A stretch of DNA of 35,190 nt from Betaproteobacteria bacterium (GTDB taxonomy: Bacteria; Pseudomonadota; Gammaproteobacteria; Burkholderiales; Burkholderiaceae_C): positions 1 to 35,190 of the forward strand of contig RGCL01000025.1 of the NCBI GenBank assembly GCA_009919175.1. Direction: 5' to 3'. Position numbers and translations under genes: made by a program. Shown piece after piece: positions 15,606-25,873 of this stretch. Within the stretch, counting starts at the first letter, position 1, and every line of letters begins with the position of its first letter. The notes beneath the pieces were generated by a model. That model worked only from the letters and a program-made list of their open reading frames with translations, made no database searches and had not been told where the DNA came from.

Positions 15606-18600
15606 GTGCGCCTGAATTCCATCAAGTTATCCGGCTTCAAATCGTTTGCCGAACCCACCAATTTCATGCTGCCCGGCAAACGGGTTGGCGTGGTGGGTCC
15701 CAATGGTTGTGGCAAATCCAACATCATGGATGCCGTTCGCTGGGTGCTGGGCGAAAGCCGTGCCAGCGAGTTGCGCGGCGAGTCCATGCAGGACGTGATC
15801 TTCAACGGCACCACCCTGCGCAAACCCTCCAGCCGATCCAGCGTTGAGCTGGTGTTTGACAACGCCGACCACCGAGCCGGCGGCCAATGGAGTCAGTACG
15901 CTGAAATCGCTGTCAAGCGCGTGCTCACGCGCGATGGCACCAGTTCCTACTACATCAACAACCAGCCGGTGCGTCGCCGCGATGTGCAGGACGTGTTTCT
16001 GGGCACAGGCCTTGGCCCCAGGGCTTACGCCATCATTGGCCAAGGCACCATCAGCCGCATCATCGAGTCCCGCCCCGAGGACTTGCGCTTGTTCCTGGAA
16101 GAAGCCGCAGGCGTTTCCAAATACAAGGAGCGCCGCCGCGAAACCGAAAACCGCCTGAGCGATACCCGCGAAAACCTCACCCGCGTCGAAGACATCCTGC
16201 GTGAGCTCAACAGCCAGCTGGACAAGCTGGAAAAGCAAGCCGAGGTGGCTCAGAAGTACCACGACTTGCAGCGCTCATCGGCTCAGACCCAGCATCTGTT
16301 TTGGTACCTCAAGCGCCAAGAGGCTGCGCAGGCGCTGGACCATGCCCGTGTGCAAACCGAGCAGTCCCGCACCGACCTCGAGGGGCGCACCGCGGACTTG
16401 CGCCAGACTGAGGCGGCCCTGGAGTCCATTCGGCAATCCCATTTCTCGGCGGGTGAGCAGGTCAACCTTGCCCAGGGGCGCCTTTACGAGGCCAGCGCCG
16501 AAGTGGGTCGCCTCGAAGCCGAAATCCGTTTTGTGGTCGAGAGCCGCCAGCGCACCGAGCAGCGCTTGCAGCAACTGGCCTTGCAGGACCAGCAGTGGCA
16601 GGAGCAATTCGATCGCGCGGCCACCGAGCTCGCGGGCCTGGATGACGCGCAGCTCCAGGGCGAGCAACGCGTGGAACAGCTCGATGCCCAATTGGTGAGC
16701 CTGAGCGAAGGCCTGCCCCAAGCCGAGCAGGCCTGGCGCGATGCCCGCGAGAAATCCGACGCTCAGCGTCAACTCGTGAGCGATGTGCAACAGCGCATTC
16801 AACTGCTCTCGGGCGAGCAGCGACTCATCGATGAACAATCCCGCCAGTTGCAGACCCGCCTTGAGCGCTTGCAAGCCGAGCAACGCCAGCTTGGCGCCGT
16901 TGACCCGGCCCAACTCGACGCACTCAAAACCCGTCTGGCTGAGTCCGAGGCCTTGCTCGAGCAAGCCCGTGCGCAACTCGATGACCTTGAGCAGCAGTCG
17001 CCGCAATCCGACGAAGCCCGCCGTCAGGCGCAACAAACCTGCAACCAGGAAGCCGCCAAACTCACCGACCTCTCGGCACGCCGCGATGCCCTGCAAGCCT
17101 TGCAAGACAAACTCAAGACCGATGGGCGCTTGATGCCCTGGCTGCAAAAGCATGGGCTCAACGATTTGCAAGCTTTGTGGACCCGCTTGCACATCGAACC
17201 CGGCTGGGAAAGCGCCCTCGAATCGGTCATGCGCGAGCGCATGCAGTCCCTCGAGGTCGGCCAGCTCGAAGGCCTGCAGGCCTTGGCCGCCGATGCGCCG
17301 CCTGTGAAGCTGTCCTTCCATTCGCGCCAGCCTGTGAGCGCCTCGGCCAGCAGCCATGCCCAGCTCAAAAGCCTGGTGTCCCTGGTGCGGGTCAACGAGG
17401 CGCACCTGCAGTCGCTGCTCCAGGTGTGGTTGCAGGGCTGCTGGGTGGCCGACGATTTGGCCTCGGCGTTGCGCCAGCGTGCCTCGCTCAAACCTGGCGA
17501 GCTCATCGTGGTGCCCCAAGGTCACACGGTCACCCCCCAGAGCCTGAGCTTTCATGCGCCCGATGACCAGCAATCGGGTCTTTTGGCCCGTGCCCAGGAA
17601 ATCGAAAACCTCGACAAGCTCATCCGTGCCCAAGCCCTCATGAGCGAAGAGTCTCAGGCGGCCTTGGTCCGTGCCGAGGCCCACCATTCCCGCATCCAGC
17701 AGCAACTCGGTGGGGCGCGTGAGCAGGCCAATCGCGCCCAGAGCAGCCAGCACCAGGCCCAGGTGGAATGGGTACAAATGAGCCAGCGCGCCGAACAGAC
17801 GCAGGCCCGTAACGATCAGATCCAGTCCGAGATCCAGGAACTCAGCCAGCAACTCGAAGACCTTGAAGCCCGCCGCATGGCACATCAAGAGCAGTTCGAG
17901 ACGCTGGACATGCAATTGGCCGATAGCCAGGAGCGCCACGCCATGCTCGATGAGGCGGTCATCCAGGCCGAGCAGCAACTCCAGAGCCTGCGCAATCAGC
18001 TGCGCGATGTGGAGCGTGATGGCCAGGCTGCCCAGTTCGAACTGAGGGCATTGCTGGCTCGTCGCGATGAGCTCAGCCGCAACCAGCAAACCGCCACCGA
18101 CCAGCGCAGCCAGATGGCCAGCGAGCGCGAACGCCTCAGTGCCGAGTTGGGTCAGCTCAACGATGCCGCTGCCCAGGCTGGCTTGCAAGATGCCCTGGCG
18201 GTCAAAGTGGCGCGCGAAAAAGCCTTGTCTGACACGCGCAGCCAGTACGACGACCTGACCCAGCGTTTGCGCAACACCGATGACCAGCGCGTGCAAATCG
18301 AGCGCAGCCTCGAGCCCTTGCGCCAGCGCATCACCGACTGGCAGCTCAAGTCCCAAGCCGCCCAAATCGCCCACGACCAGTACGAGCAATACCTCACTGA
18401 TGCCCAGGTGGATGTCAACGCCATGGTCGAGCTGGCTCAGACCAGCACACGCAAGCTCTCCGAGCTGCAATCCGAAATGGACCAGCTCCAGCGTGACATC
18501 GCCGCCTTGGGCGCTGTGAACCTGGCTGCGCTCGAGGAGCTCACCACCTCGCGCGAGCGCAAGGGCTTTTTGGATGCCCAATCGGCCGACCTCAATGAAG

Positions 18601-19124
18601 CCATCCAGACCCTGGAGGACGCCATCCGCAAGATTGACGGTGAGACCCGCGAGCTGCTGCAAAACACCTTCAACACCGTCAATGAGCACTTTGGACGCAT
18701 GTTCCCCGAGCTCTTTGGCGGCGGCAACGCCAAGCTGGTCATGACCGGCGAGGAAATCCTGGACTCTGGCGTTCAGGTCATGGCGCAACCGCCTGGCAAA
18801 AAGAACCAGACCATTCACTTGCTCTCGGGCGGCGAAAAGGCCCTCACGGCCATTGCCCTGGTGTTTGCGATCTTTCAGCTCAACCCCGCCCCGTTTTGCT
18901 TGCTCGACGAGGTGGACGCGCCACTGGACGATGCCAACACTGAACGCTATGCCAAGCTCGTCACCCGCATGTCCAGCGAGACGCAGTTCCTCTTCATCTC
19001 GCACAACAAGATTGCGATGGAGATGGCCGAGCAACTCATTGGCGTGACCATGCAAGAGCAAGGCGTCTCGCGCATCGTGGCGGTCGACATGGAAGCCGCC
19101 GTGGGCATGGCCCAATCCGAATGA
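15606..19124 (+). CDS. smc: Chromosome segregation/condensation ATPase SMC
   Basis: A 1172-residue SMC protein. The N-terminal head begins VRLNSIKLSGFKSFAEPTNF with Walker A GPNGCGKS at residues 31-38 and the PRAYAIIGQGTISRIIE segment near 140. Two long Gln/Glu/Leu-rich coiled coils flank a hinge at about 510-660; the C-terminal head has the signature LSGGEKALTAIALVF near 1074 and Walker B FCLLDEVDAPLDDAN near 1097. It compacts chromosomes with ScpA and ScpB (not in this window). The start is GTG at 15606, which has AAGG nine bases upstream and matches homologue N-termini; a TTG three codons earlier abuts that AAGG and is unlikely. It leads smc-zipA-ligA. Confidence 0.95.
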   Translation: MRLNSIKLSGFKSFAEPTNFMLPGKRVGVVGPNGCGKSNIMDAVRWVLGESRASELRGESMQDVIFNGTTLRKPSSRSSVELVFDNADHRAGGQWSQYAEIAVKRVLTRDGTSSYYINNQPVRRRDVQDVFLGTGLGPRAYAIIGQGTISRIIESRPEDLRLFLEEAAGVSKYKERRRETENRLSDTRENLTRVEDILRELNSQLDKLEKQAEVAQKYHDLQRSSAQTQHLFWYLKRQEAAQALDHARVQTEQSRTDLEGRTADLRQTEAALESIRQSHFSAGEQVNLAQGRLYEASAEVGRLEAEIRFVVESRQRTEQRLQQLALQDQQWQEQFDRAATELAGLDDAQLQGEQRVEQLDAQLVSLSEGLPQAEQAWRDAREKSDAQRQLVSDVQQRIQLLSGEQRLIDEQSRQLQTRLERLQAEQRQLGAVDPAQLDALKTRLAESEALLEQARAQLDDLEQQSPQSDEARRQAQQTCNQEAAKLTDLSARRDALQALQDKLKTDGRLMPWLQKHGLNDLQALWTRLHIEPGWESALESVMRERMQSLEVGQLEGLQALAADAPPVKLSFHSRQPVSASASSHAQLKSLVSLVRVNEAHLQSLLQVWLQGCWVADDLASALRQRASLKPGELIVVPQGHTVTPQSLSFHAPDDQQSGLLARAQEIENLDKLIRAQALMSEESQAALVRAEAHHSRIQQQLGGAREQANRAQSSQHQAQVEWVQMSQRAEQTQARNDQIQSEIQELSQQLEDLEARRMAHQEQFETLDMQLADSQERHAMLDEAVIQAEQQLQSLRNQLRDVERDGQAAQFELRALLARRDELSRNQQTATDQRSQMASERERLSAELGQLNDAAAQAGLQDALAVKVAREKALSDTRSQYDDLTQRLRNTDDQRVQIERSLEPLRQRITDWQLKSQAAQIAHDQYEQYLTDAQVDVNAMVELAQTSTRKLSELQSEMDQLQRDIAALGAVNLAALEELTTSRERKGFLDAQSADLNEAIQTLEDAIRKIDGETRELLQNTFNTVNEHFGRMFPELFGGGNAKLVMTGEEILDSGVQVMAQPPGKKNQTIHLLSGGEKALTAIALVFAIFQLNPAPFCLLDEVDAPLDDANTERYAKLVTRMSSETQFLFISHNKIAMEMAEQLIGVTMQEQGVSRIVAVDMEAAVGMAQSE

Positions 19125-19134
19125 GGAAGGACGC

Positions 19135-20250
19135 ATGAACTCGTTGCAGATCTGGTTGGCGATTGCGGGTGGTGTGGTGTTGATCGTGCTCGTGGCCCAC
19201 AGCGCCTGGAACAACCGCAAAAATCAGCCCCGTCAGGCTGACCCCCTGGTGACCGATGCGGAGCGTGAAGCCCTGGTGGGTCCCATGCCCGATCGCGCTG
19301 GCGAGCCTGGCTTTGATGACGCCGAGTCCGCCGCTGCGCGCGACGCCCAGCCCCTGGGCTCTGAAACCTCCGATGGCCAACTCGAGGCCCAGCTGGAAGA
19401 CCGCCTGCAAGCCTCGGTCGCCAAGCCTGTGCTCATGCTCGATGCCCTGATCGATGTGATTGCCACCATGGAGCTCGATGCGCCCATTTCGGGGGACGCC
19501 GCCCTGGCCGCCATGCCCCCCACCCGGCGTGTGGGCAGCAAGGCCTTGATGCTCGAGGGCTTGAACGCCGAGTCCGGCGAGAACGAACCCGTTCGTGCGG
19601 GCGTACGTTACAGCGCCTTCCAAATGGGCATTCAGCTGGCCAATCGGCAAGGCGCGCTCAATGAAATCGAGTTCTCCGAATTTGTCGTCAAGACCTCGGC
19701 CTTTGCCGAGGCCATGGGCACTACACCCGAATTTCCCGACATGCTCGAAGTCATCTCTCAGGCTCGCGAACTCGATCAATTCGCCAGCACCTGCGATGCC
19801 CAGCTCTCCTTCACCTTGCAAGCCCTTCGCTCCGCCTGGAGCCCGGGCTATGTGCAGCAATGCGCGGCCCGCCTGGGCTTTGTGCCGGGCGTGATTCCGG
19901 GTCGCATGGTGATCTCCGCCAGCCAGCCCGCCTTGCCGCCGGTGCTGGTCCTGCAATTTGATACCCGAGCTGCGCTCACCGATGACCCGGCTTCCTCGCC
20001 GATTCGCCGCTTCACCTTGCACCTCGATGTGCCCCTGGTGGCGCAGGAGGAACTGCCATTCCAGCGCCTATGTGAACTGGCCATGGCCATGGCCAAGGAC
20101 ATGGAAGGCCAGATCACCGACGATCAGGGTCAGGCGGTCACCATTCAAGCCATGGCGCGCATTCACCACGAGATCGAAGGCCTCTACAGCACCCTGGCTG
20201 AACGCGATATTCCGGCAGGTTCACCCCAGGCGCGACGCTTGTTCAGTTGA
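19135..20250 (+). CDS. zipA: ZipA-like cell division protein (FtsZ membrane anchor)
   Basis: A 371-residue protein with one N-terminal membrane segment (about residues 5-23, LQIWLAIAGGVVLIVLVA), a basic stop-transfer HSAWNNRKN, an acidic Ala/Pro/Glu-rich linker (about 35-130), and a C-terminal ZipA-type FtsZ-binding domain (about 230-350), seen in PIRRFTLHLDVPLVAQEELPFQRLCELA and the preceding strands. ZipA fixes FtsZ to the inner membrane during septum formation. Sequence similarity of the C-domain to E. coli is low, as is usual in this group, so position between smc and ligA is part of the evidence. A good ribosome binding site (GGAAGGA) stands just before the ATG, ten bases after smc. Confidence 0.85.
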   Translation: MNSLQIWLAIAGGVVLIVLVAHSAWNNRKNQPRQADPLVTDAEREALVGPMPDRAGEPGFDDAESAAARDAQPLGSETSDGQLEAQLEDRLQASVAKPVLMLDALIDVIATMELDAPISGDAALAAMPPTRRVGSKALMLEGLNAESGENEPVRAGVRYSAFQMGIQLANRQGALNEIEFSEFVVKTSAFAEAMGTTPEFPDMLEVISQARELDQFASTCDAQLSFTLQALRSAWSPGYVQQCAARLGFVPGVIPGRMVISASQPALPPVLVLQFDTRAALTDDPASSPIRRFTLHLDVPLVAQEELPFQRLCELAMAMAKDMEGQITDDQGQAVTIQAMARIHHEIEGLYSTLAERDIPAGSPQARRLFS

Positions 20251-22335
<2,085 letters not shown>

Positions 22336-22337
22336 CC

Positions 22338-22364
22338 CAGGCCTGTTCAGGCGCGCAAGGCCTG
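22338..22364. terminator. Possible bidirectional hairpin between convergent ligA and glnD
   Basis: CAGGCCT (22338-22344) is the exact reverse complement of AGGCCTG (22358-22364), with a 13-base loop. It starts three bases after the ligA stop and covers the last codons of glnD. Without a T run on either side it is only a candidate terminator. Confidence 0.3.
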
Positions 22365-24992
22365 CAGCAATTCGGTTTCCAGCTCCAGTTGGCTGCGGTT
22401 GTGCTGCAAGGCGGCGCCGTCCACCACCAGCGTGTCTTCCACCCGCTCGCCCAGGGTGGCAATGCGCGCCTGATTGAGGTTGATGCGGTGTTTGGCCAAC
22501 ACACTGGCGATGCGGTAGAGCAAGCCGGGGCGGTCGCTGGCGGACAGAGTGAGCAGCCAGCGCTGGGCTTTTTCATCGGGTTGCAGGGTCACGCGGGGCG
22601 TGATGGGGAAGCTCTTGACCCGGCGAGAAACCCGCCCCGTCCTGGCCTGGGGCAACTCACCGGGCTCGCTCAGTGTGTGGGCCAAACCGGTTTCAATGCC
22701 ATTGATGAGTTCGCGGTGATGCACATCCTCCACACCCGTCACCACCTGGAAGGTGTCCAGCGCATAGCCGTTGCTGGTGGTGTGCACCTTGGCATCGAGG
22801 ATGCTGAGGTCGGCCTGGTCGAAAAAGCCGCAAATGCGGGCAAACAAGTCGGGTTGGTCGGGTGAATAGACCATGACCTCCAGCCCTTCACCCAAGGCCG
22901 AGAGGCGCGCACGCACGATCACGCCCACCTCGTTGTGGTCTTGCTGCGCCTGGGCCAGTGCGCGCGAGAGCTGGCGCGTGTGCCAGGCGATGTCCGAGGC
23001 ATCGTGGCGCATGAAGTAGCCCACATCGAGCGTCTTCCACAAGGGCTCGTGGGCGCGGGCGGGCAGGGCGTGCAAGGCCAGTTCCTGAATGGCTTCGCGC
23101 TTGCGCTGTTCCACCATGGCCTCGGGGTCTGGCATGCCGCCCCCCAGTGCGCGCACGGTGTAGCGGTAGAGGTCTTCAAGCAGCTTGCCCTTCCAGGCGT
23201 TCCAGACCTTGGGGCTGGTGCCCCGGATGTCGGCCACGGTGAGCAGATACAAGCCCCTGAGCCAGCGTTCGTTGCGAACCCGCTTGGCAAAGGCCTGGAT
23301 CACCTCGGGGTCGGACAAATCCTGCTTTTGCGCCACATGGCTCATGGTGAGGTGTTCGCCCACGAGGAAGACCACCAAGTCGGCATCTTCCTTGGACAAG
23401 CCATGGGATTTGGCAAACCGCCTGACCTCGGCCTTGCCAATGACCGAATGGTCGCCGCCACGCCCTTTGCCAATGTCGTGAAAGAGGGCGGCAATGTAGA
23501 GCAGCTCGGGCTTGTCCCAGCCGGCGGCCAGCTGGGAGCAAAACGGGTATTCGTGGGCATGCTCGGGGATGAAAAAGCGGCGCACGTTGCGCAACACCAT
23601 GAGGATGTGTTGATCGACGGTGTAGACGTGAAAGAGGTCGTGCTGCATTTGCCCCACCACCCGGCGAAACGGCCAGAGGTAACGACCCAGCACCGAGGTC
23701 TGGTTCATGAGGCGCATGGCATGGGTGATGCCCTGGGGCGCGCGCAGGATGTCGAGGAACAGGGCGCGATGCTCAGGCTGGCTTCGAAACTGGGCATCCA
23801 TGATCGGGCGCGCGTTGTACAGGGCTCTGAGGGTGCGCGCTGAAAAGCCTTTGACCCCCGAGGTGGTCTGGTAGACCAGAAAAGTCTCCAGGATGGCCGA
23901 GGGGTGCATGAAGTAAAGCGCGTCGTTGGCAATGTCAAGCAGACCCGCGCGGTTGTTGAAGCGCTCGTTGATGGGCTCGACCGCCACGGCCTGGGAGTCC
24001 AGACCTTCGAGGCGCGACTCCAGATTGAGCAGCAAGATCTCGCTCAACTGGGTCACGGCCTTGGCCGCCCAGTAGTAGGTGCGCATGAGGGCTTCACTGG
24101 CCGCACGCGCCTGGCGTTGCTCATCGACCTGGGCAATCAGACCCAGATGAGCGGCCACCTGATGCTGCAGATCGAACACCAGGCGGTCTTCACGGCGCTT
24201 GGTGAGGGCATGCAGCATCCAGCGGATGAGCGACAGGCTGGCTTCGTTCTGGCGCAAGCGCTTGGCTTCCAGATCGGTGAGCAAGCCACTGGCGTGGAAG
24301 TCGTTCCAGTTGTGCCCCAGGCCCGCAGCCCGGGCCACCCAGCGCACCGTGTGCAAGTCGCGCAGGCCACCGGGCGACTCTTTCACATGGGGCTCCAGCG
24401 AGTAGGGTGTGTTTTCGTGCTTGACGTGCCGCTGGCGCATCTCCAGGATCTTGGCGGTGAAAAAGGCCTGCGGCTGCATGGCCTGATCCAGCGACTGCCT
24501 CAGGGCAGCGCACAGCGTGGTGCTGCCCGTGATGCGGCGCGACTCCAGCAAGGCCGTCTGGATGGTCACATCCTTGGCGGACTCGCTCAGGCATTCGGTC
24601 AGCGTGCGCACGCTCGATCCCAGCTCCAGCCCGGCATCCCAGCATTGGCCGATGAAGCCTTCTAGGGTTTCACGCAAGAGCGCATCGGCAGCCGGGTCGC
24701 AATCATCGGGCAGGAGGATGAGCACATCCACGTCGGAGTGGGGAAAGAGTTCAGCCCGGCCATATCCCCCCACGGCCAGCAAGGCTGCACCGCGCTGCTG
24801 CAAGGCTTGGGGCCAAAGCAGCTTGAGCGTGTGGTCGGTGAGTTGGGCCAAGTCCTTGAGGGCTTGCTCGATGCGGTAGGTGCTCTTGCGCCCGTGCCCC
24901 AGGGCGCGCAAGGCCTCGGTCCAGCTTGCAATGCGTTGGGCTTTTTGTTCGCGGTAATCCGCTCGAGGGTTGAGTTCGGCGGGCGCGTTCAT
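22347..24992 (-). CDS. glnD: PII uridylyltransferase / uridylyl-removing enzyme
   Basis: An 881-residue bifunctional nitrogen sensor. The nucleotidyltransferase motif GGYGRAELFPHSDVDV lies at residues 75-90 with Asp87 and Asp89 as metal ligands. The HD hydrolase site (ALFHDIGKGRGGDHS) is near residue 500. Two ACT domains close the protein, one from about 700 (MVYSPDQPDLFARICGFF) and one from about 800 (SASDRPGLLYRIASVL), which bind glutamine. Low glutamine favours uridylylation of PII proteins GlnB/GlnK; high glutamine favours removal. Length is typical. The start lies four bases after the map stop, so both genes share one message. Confidence 0.96.
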   Translation of the reverse strand: MNAPAELNPRADYREQKAQRIASWTEALRALGHGRKSTYRIEQALKDLAQLTDHTLKLLWPQALQQRGAALLAVGGYGRAELFPHSDVDVLILLPDDCDPAADALLRETLEGFIGQCWDAGLELGSSVRTLTECLSESAKDVTIQTALLESRRITGSTTLCAALRQSLDQAMQPQAFFTAKILEMRQRHVKHENTPYSLEPHVKESPGGLRDLHTVRWVARAAGLGHNWNDFHASGLLTDLEAKRLRQNEASLSLIRWMLHALTKRREDRLVFDLQHQVAAHLGLIAQVDEQRQARAASEALMRTYYWAAKAVTQLSEILLLNLESRLEGLDSQAVAVEPINERFNNRAGLLDIANDALYFMHPSAILETFLVYQTTSGVKGFSARTLRALYNARPIMDAQFRSQPEHRALFLDILRAPQGITHAMRLMNQTSVLGRYLWPFRRVVGQMQHDLFHVYTVDQHILMVLRNVRRFFIPEHAHEYPFCSQLAAGWDKPELLYIAALFHDIGKGRGGDHSVIGKAEVRRFAKSHGLSKEDADLVVFLVGEHLTMSHVAQKQDLSDPEVIQAFAKRVRNERWLRGLYLLTVADIRGTSPKVWNAWKGKLLEDLYRYTVRALGGGMPDPEAMVEQRKREAIQELALHALPARAHEPLWKTLDVGYFMRHDASDIAWHTRQLSRALAQAQQDHNEVGVIVRARLSALGEGLEVMVYSPDQPDLFARICGFFDQADLSILDAKVHTTSNGYALDTFQVVTGVEDVHHRELINGIETGLAHTLSEPGELPQARTGRVSRRVKSFPITPRVTLQPDEKAQRWLLTLSASDRPGLLYRIASVLAKHRINLNQARIATLGERVEDTLVVDGAALQHNRSQLELETELLQALRA

Positions 24993-24996
24993 GGTC

Positions 24997-25812
24997 TTAG
25001 CAGGCGGTGGTGGTCACAAAGTCGGGCAAGGCTGGGCTGCCCGCCGAGAGGGTGAGGACTTCATAGCCCGTGGGGGTCACCAGCACGGTGTGCTCCCACT
25101 GGGCTGAGAGCGAGCGGTCGCGGGTGACGATGGTCCAACCATCGCCGGCTTCCTTGATGTCGCGGCGGCCTGCATTGATCATGGGCTCGATGGTGAAGGT
25201 CATGCCCGCTTGCAGGGTGACCCCGGTGCCGGGCTTGCCGTAATGCAGGACCTGGGGCTCTTCATGAAACACCTGGCCAATGCCATGGCCGCAAAACTCG
25301 CGCACGATGCTGCACCCTTGCGCCTCGGCAAAGACCTGGATGGCCGAGCCGATGTCGCCCAGGCGTGCGCCGGGCTTGACCTGAAGGATGCCGTGCCACA
25401 TGGCCTCGTAGGTGAGGCGGCACAGCCGCTTGGCCTGGATGGAAGCCTCGTCGCCCACCACGAACATGCGGCTGGTGTCGCCATGCCAGCCGTCCTTGAT
25501 GACGGTGATGTCGATGTTGACGATGTCGCCTTTCTTGAGCGGCTTGTCGTTAGGGATGCCGTGACACACCACGTGATTGACCGAGGTGCAAATCGACTTG
25601 GGGTAGGGCACATAGCCCGGCGGGCAGTAATTCAGCGGGGCGGGAATGGCCCCCTGGACCTGAACAATGTGGTCATGCGCGAGGCGGTCCAGCGCATCGG
25701 TGGTGATGCCAGGCTGCACGTGTGGGGCGAGCAGATCCAGGACCTCCGAGGCAAGGCGGCCGGCCAGGCGCATGCCGTCAATGTCGGCCTGGGATTTGAG
25801 GGTGATCGTCAT
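24997..25812 (-). CDS. map: Methionine aminopeptidase, type I
   Basis: A 271-residue metalloprotease that removes the initiator methionine. The five metal ligands are Asp101, Asp112, His176, Glu209 and Glu240, with the accessory His84 in VVCHGIPND. It starts [21 protein letters not shown], which is the family N-terminus. No Shine-Dalgarno sequence precedes the ATG; a CATAAT box ends only eight bases before it, which would fit a leaderless message. It diverges from purL by 58 bases and leads the map-glnD pair. Confidence 0.96.
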   Translation of the reverse strand: MTITLKSQADIDGMRLAGRLASEVLDLLAPHVQPGITTDALDRLAHDHIVQVQGAIPAPLNYCPPGYVPYPKSICTSVNHVVCHGIPNDKPLKKGDIVNIDITVIKDGWHGDTSRMFVVGDEASIQAKRLCRLTYEAMWHGILQVKPGARLGDIGSAIQVFAEAQGCSIVREFCGHGIGQVFHEEPQVLHYGKPGTGVTLQAGMTFTIEPMINAGRRDIKEAGDGWTIVTRDRSLSAQWEHTVLVTPTGYEVLTLSAGSPALPDFVTTTAC

Positions 25813-25873
25813 GGGGCAACATTATGTCTTGCATACACACGGCCTCTGGCCGCTCTCTAGAATTTGCCCCATG
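25810..25873. promoter_or_regulatory. Mirrored start-codon regions of map and purL, 10-bp inverted repeat
   Basis: CATGGGGCAA (25810-25819, containing the map start codon on the minus strand) is the exact reverse complement of TTGCCCCATG (25864-25873, containing the purL start codon). On each side a -10-like box precedes the repeat: CATAAT for map (25821-25826, minus strand) and TAGAAT for purL (25858-25863). A smaller inverted repeat, CGGCC-TCT-GGCCG, lies at 25840-25852. I find no convincing -35 boxes at 16-18 bases. Confidence 0.6.

Noticed and set aside
16275..19220. A 981-residue open frame on the strand opposite smc
   Set aside because: It lies fully antisense to a certain smc gene and its protein is rich in Leu, Gly, His and Ala without domains. 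Codon bias of the Gln/Glu/Leu-rich coiled coil (CAG, GAG, CTC) removes stops on the opposite strand.
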